Position numbers and translations under genes: made by a program. From Hafnia paralvei ATCC 29927 (GTDB taxonomy: Bacteria; Pseudomonadota; Gammaproteobacteria; Enterobacterales; Enterobacteriaceae), in assembly GCF_001655005.1 (NCBI RefSeq), contig NZ_LXET01000046.1, positions 124,001-188,000 of the forward strand: a DNA stretch of 64,000 nt, in the 5' to 3' direction. Each line of letters starts with the position of its first letter. Within the stretch, counting starts at the first letter, position 1. Shown piece after piece: positions 61,144-64,000 of the stretch. The notes under the pieces are model-generated. The model worked only from the letters and a program-made list of their open reading frames with translations. It was not told where the DNA came from and did no database searches.

Positions 61144-61350
61144 ATGACACAGCAAAACGACTTCGGACTGACCGAAACACAAAAAGAAGAGATCGACGAG
61201 ATAGCGCTACAAAGAGTTAGAGCAATGAATAGCGATGAATTTTTATGCCAAAGTATTGATAAGAAGATCCATGCAATGGAAGAAAATATTAAGGCTTATT
61301 TCAAAGCCCGCCTATCATTCCATATGAAAAATGGCACAGATAATAAATAA
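61144..61350 (+). CDS. Small protein of unknown function downstream of ramR
   Basis: 68 aa (MTQQNDFGLTETQKEEIDEIALQRVRAMNSDEFLC...), acidic N-terminal half and a basic, helical C-terminal half (KKIHAMEENIKAYFKARLSFHMK). There is no membrane segment and no family I recognise. ATAAGGACACAC gives a ribosome site. It lies 50 bp behind ramR without a terminator, so cotranscription with ramR is likely. Confidence 0.65.
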   Translation: MTQQNDFGLTETQKEEIDEIALQRVRAMNSDEFLCQSIDKKIHAMEENIKAYFKARLSFHMKNGTDNK

Positions 61351-61436
61351 ACGCTTTGTTTATTTATTGTTGTTCCTCCAGTATGTTCAGCTTCACATGT
61401 CCAAACATGCTGGAGGATGCAATTCTCTTTAAGCCA

Positions 61437-61634
61437 CTAAATTTTTACTGCCTTCTGGATTGCGTCAGCTAAAGATTCAATATGACGTTCGGCAGCTTGA
61501 AGCTGATGGCTAACGCTATTTCCATCGTTGCTATCAGCCAACGTTACCTTGATTAATTCAAGCGCGGCATTAACAGCAATCACGCGTTGTTTCTGCTCAC
61601 TGGAAGCATTGTCTGGGAAATAATTCTCTAACAT
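61437..61634 (-). CDS. Small conserved-looking protein of unknown function
   Basis: 65 aa (MLENYFPDNASSEQKQRVIAVNAALELIKVTLADSNDGNSVSHQLQAAERHIESLADAIQKAVKI). It is predicted helical and amphipathic, soluble and acidic, with AAGGATGATTT before ATG 61634. It resembles small uncharacterised enterobacterial proteins but I cannot name a family. Convergent with the 68-aa gene. Confidence 0.65.
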   Translation of the reverse strand: MLENYFPDNASSEQKQRVIAVNAALELIKVTLADSNDGNSVSHQLQAAERHIESLADAIQKAVKI

Positions 61635-61812
61635 AAATCATCCTTATTTATCGTCTAATCAATGAATGAGCCAACTCCAAACCACTTCACTATTGCGTAA
61701 TTCAACGTTGAAAGCAAATCACCGGCATCTTCCAGAAAAATACATTGTTAGAGAATAGTTTATTGCGGTACTAATATAAAAATAAGCTATCTATAAACTC
61801 CTATTTAAAATA

Positions 61813-61858
61813 GGGGTTGGTTAGCTCAATTTGGCAAGAGCATAGAGTTTAAGTCTAG
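61813..61858 (+). other. tRNA 5'-half-like sequence
   Basis: GGGGTTGG is followed by TTAGCTCAATTTGGCAAGAG, matching the tRNA D-arm and A-box (GCTC/GAGC stem, GG in the loop), and TAGA-GTTTAAG-TCTA, a 4-bp stem with a 7-nt anticodon-like loop. No TPsiC arm, acceptor 3' strand or CCA follows. It looks like a tRNA remnant or a chance mimic. The rest of 61635-62058 has no gene. Confidence 0.35.
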
Positions 61859-61910
61859 TCTGCCGCTGTAAAACACATCCGTAATCGCCAAATATCATCG
61901 CCGCATTAGT

Positions 61911-61929
61911 GATAATGATTTTCATTTGA
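61911..61929. promoter_or_regulatory. Fur box upstream of the esterase gene
   Basis: GATAATGATTTTCATTTGA matches 14 of 19 positions of the Fur consensus, with the left half perfect. It lies 130 bp before the esterase ATG and predicts iron repression of that gene. Confidence 0.7.
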
Positions 61930-62058
61930 AGGCACATGCCCGCTATGGTAGTTTGCATGCATTCCATATTCTTGCTGGCAGTAGACCACCACTGCCAGCC
62001 TACGTTCGAACAACGCTTAAGGCCATGCAACCACGCATCTAACCGGAGATCACTACTG

Positions 62059-62985
62059 ATGTTGCGCTATTTATTGGGGATTATTGTCGCCCTACTTCCA
62101 TTCATTTCTGCTGCTAACCCAGATACTGCATCCTCTCCCTATCAAATTCCCGATACACAAATATTCACATTTCATTCGCCACAGAATGGTGACTACAAAA
62201 TCATGGTTTACGCTCCAAAAACAAAGCCATCGGCGCAGGGCTGGCCGGTCATGTATATTTTGGATGGCGATACCTATTTTGCGCAGGCGGCTTCACTACT
62301 CGCCCAGCAAAGCTGCGCGCGCTGTGCGTTAGAACCAGGCGTTATTGTGGCTATTGGATATGACGGTAAAAGCCGTCGGGATCGTGATTATCGTCCGCAT
62401 GTACAGAAAATCGCACAAGAGCACAATCCACAGGGAGGAACCTACCCTACCGGCGCTGCAGGGCAATCAGATCTATTCTTTGCCTTTATAGAAGATGAGT
62501 TGAAGCCAGATATCGCTCAGCGTTTTCCTATTGATAAGCAACACCAAGGGCTATTTGGTCACTCCTATGGCGGATTGTTTACTATTGATATGGCTACCAA
62601 GCATCCACAGTCCTTCACTAATTGGTTCGCATCAAGCCCTTCAGTTTGGTGGAATCAACGTTATTTACAGCAACAGGCCGAGCAATTTCTCGTGAATAAG
62701 CGGCCAATGGTAAGCCCATCAGGAATTATCCGTTTATCGGTCGGTGGTGACGAGCAAACTCTTCAACCATTTGAACAGAAACTACCAGAAGAAAAACAGG
62801 CGATACTCAAACAACATAGAGCACAAAGAGCTATGGTTGACGGCGTGAAAACACTTAACGATACACTAAAGAAAATAGATGGTTACAGCGAGAAGGTTAG
62901 CTTCCAATGCTATCCTCATCAATCACATATTTCAGTCAGCAGCATGGCTCTGAGTGATGCGCTGAAAATACACTTCGCACGATAA
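62059..62985 (+). CDS. IroE-like periplasmic siderophore esterase
   Basis: 308 aa. Signal peptide MLRYLLGIIVALLPFISA. Alpha/beta-hydrolase of the esterase-D/PF00756 type: the nucleophile elbow is G-H-S169-Y-G-G and the likely catalytic His is H290 (PHQSH). VMYILDGDTYFAQAA and WFASSPSVWWN are typical of IroE/BesA-like enterobactin esterases. A Fur box upstream and convergence with fepA support a role in trimming or opening enterobactin-type siderophores in the periplasm. The substrate is inferred. ATG 62059 has GGAG 10 bp upstream; a longer non-homologous frame was rejected. Confidence 0.85.
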   Translation: MLRYLLGIIVALLPFISAANPDTASSPYQIPDTQIFTFHSPQNGDYKIMVYAPKTKPSAQGWPVMYILDGDTYFAQAASLLAQQSCARCALEPGVIVAIGYDGKSRRDRDYRPHVQKIAQEHNPQGGTYPTGAAGQSDLFFAFIEDELKPDIAQRFPIDKQHQGLFGHSYGGLFTIDMATKHPQSFTNWFASSPSVWWNQRYLQQQAEQFLVNKRPMVSPSGIIRLSVGGDEQTLQPFEQKLPEEKQAILKQHRAQRAMVDGVKTLNDTLKKIDGYSEKVSFQCYPHQSHISVSSMALSDALKIHFAR

Positions 62986-63018
62986 AAAAATGCGCCAAAG
63001 TAACACTACCTTGGCGCA
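62984..63018 (-). terminator. Terminator of fepA
   Basis: TGCGCCAAAGTA pairs with TACCTTGGCGCA (one mismatch) with a 4-nt loop. On the minus strand it is followed by seven T (A run at 62984-62990). It overlaps the end of the convergent esterase gene's stop region and probably serves both. Confidence 0.85.
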
Positions 63019-63030
63019 TAATTCATTGAA

Positions 63031-64000
63031 TTAGAAAGAAGTATTTACACTAACATAAAACGTTCTTCCCGGCTCATTATACGTCTGAGCACCCGCACCA
63101 TACATATAGGAATGAGTGACTGCATTTCCTGTTGTCTGTGCATTCCCTGCTCTGAACTGGCGTTTATCGAATATATTTTCAATACCCCCGGTTAGGCTGA
63201 GATTTTTATTAACCGTATAGGTGCTGCTCAAACCAAAGACGGCGTATGGGCTTACTTCATTATTTTCAGACCCCGTCACTTTTTCGCCTTTGTAATTATA
63301 TTTTTTCGGCTTCTGACGGCCATACCATGTCATGGTCGTTTCCATTGACCAATCCTCACGAGCCTGCCAACGCAATGATGAATTAAGCGTATATTCAGGA
63401 ATAATTGAGAGGTAATCACCTGTCTTCTTGTTTTCGCTTTTGAACATATAGGTCATATTGTTATTCCATGTCACATTTTGACTCACTGGAATATTTAATG
63501 AACCTTCAAGTCCTTCAACAACGGCTTTAGGGACGTTTTCCCAACGATAAATATCTGCTGCACCGGTTGAGGATTTTCCAATCGGTGAGTATCCCGCCTC
63601 AATTTTATTACGATAATCATTACGGAAGTAAGTGACACCCGCTAGATAGTCGCCGTTATGAAACTCAATACCGATTTCTTTATTTATGCTGTTCTCAGCT
63701 TTTAAATCATTGTTCCCCTGCAAATAACAGGCTCCAGCGCTGGCATAACAGCCTTGACCGCGGCTATAAAGCAAATAGTTTGGATTCGTTTGATAGAGGC
63801 TTGGTGCTTTATAAGCGCGCGCAATCCCCATCTTCATCGTGAAATAATCGCCCAGTTCCTGAGATAAATTCAGCGATGGGCTCCAGTTATTGCCAACAAT
63901 GCTGTGGTAATCGAAACGCAGCCCTGGAGTGAGCATAGTGCTATCGGTTAGCTCAATATTGTCTTCAGCAAACAAAGACGTTATTTGCGCAGAAGTGTAG
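63031..64000 (-). CDS. fepA: Ferric enterobactin TonB-dependent receptor FepA (3' part)
   Basis: The last ~322 residues are in the window; the frame is open to the right edge (edge residues read LTSAQITSLFAEDNIELTDS). The barrel segment NYLLYSRGQGCYASAGACYLQGNNDLKAENSINKEIGIEF, EGLEGSLNIPVSQNVTWNNNMTYM and the C-terminal GAGAQTYNEPGRTFYVSVNTSF with terminal Phe match E. coli FepA more closely than IroN. It transports ferric enterobactin across the outer membrane using TonB energy. N-terminal plug and TonB box lie outside the window. Confidence 0.93.
   Translation of the reverse strand, partial: YTSAQITSLFAEDNIELTDSTMLTPGLRFDYHSIVGNNWSPSLNLSQELGDYFTMKMGIARAYKAPSLYQTNPNYLLYSRGQGCYASAGACYLQGNNDLKAENSINKEIGIEFHNGDYLAGVTYFRNDYRNKIEAGYSPIGKSSTGAADIYRWENVPKAVVEGLEGSLNIPVSQNVTWNNNMTYMFKSENKKTGDYLSIIPEYTLNSSLRWQAREDWSMETTMTWYGRQKPKKYNYKGEKVTGSENNEVSPYAVFGLSSTYTVNKNLSLTGGIENIFDKRQFRAGNAQTTGNAVTHSYMYGAGAQTYNEPGRTFYVSVNTSF

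Overview
The window is a chromosomal segment of an enterobacterium (Enterobacterales). From position 1 to about 25.2 kb it carries the block that lies near 14-15 min on the Escherichia coli map, with most proteins close to E. coli length and sequence. It differs from K-12 in detail: there is no cobC between nadD and rsfS, no LysR gene between lipB and lipA, rihA is duplicated, and an ERIC repeat sits just upstream of leuS. The moderate base composition and the mix of accessory genes would fit Hafnia or a near relative. That genus call is an inference; the order-level call is well supported. No IS element, prophage, CRISPR array, rRNA gene or complete tRNA was seen.

Layout. 0-3.4 kb: end of the PhoH-like gene ybeZ, then ybeY, corC (ybeX) and lnt (ribosome maturation and quality control, metal homeostasis, lipoprotein acylation). 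3.5-4.1 kb: a PPOX-type flavoprotein. 4.1-8.0 kb: the glutamate/aspartate ABC transporter gltIJKL, behind a sigma54-type promoter. 8.2-10.1 kb: two tandem pyrimidine ribonucleoside hydrolases. 10.2-17.0 kb: ybeL, leuS, lptE, holA, nadD, rsfS, rlmH. 17.1-25.2 kb: cell elongation and envelope genes (mrdA, mrdB, rlpA, dacA), ybeD, the lipoate genes lipB-lipA, and tatE. 25.3-27.2 kb: an FtrA-like regulator divergent from a rhodanese, and a small coiled-coil protein.

27.4-38.9 kb is an expanded L-rhamnose locus. rhaT is followed by an uncharacterised AraA-superfamily isomerase. A GNAT acetyltransferase, an aldo/keto reductase, rhaR and rhaS lie on the minus strand. rhaB-rhaA-rhaD-fucO-rhaM runs on the plus strand. 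Recognisable CRP/RhaS control regions stand before both rhaT and rhaB. The products would import rhamnose, convert it through rhamnulose 1-phosphate to DHAP and L-lactaldehyde, and reduce the lactaldehyde to propanediol.

38.9-47.6 kb: lytic transglycosylase emtA; an RND efflux pair of the AcrA/AcrB type with a divergent TetR regulator; periplasmic hydroxyisourate hydrolase; a cupin; and a LysR gene broken by a frameshift. 48.4-53.2 kb: a 1274-aa autotransporter and a LuxR-type regulator in AT-rich DNA. 53.2-57.0 kb: the L-lactate operon lldPRD with two LldR operators. 57.0-61.1 kb: the MATE exporter yeeO and the ramA-romA-ramR multidrug-resistance regulatory locus with a RamR operator. 61.1-64 kb: two small unknown genes, a tRNA-5'-half-like sequence, a Fur box, an IroE-like periplasmic esterase, and the 3' two fifths of fepA running off the window end; the last two genes belong to enterobactin-type iron uptake.
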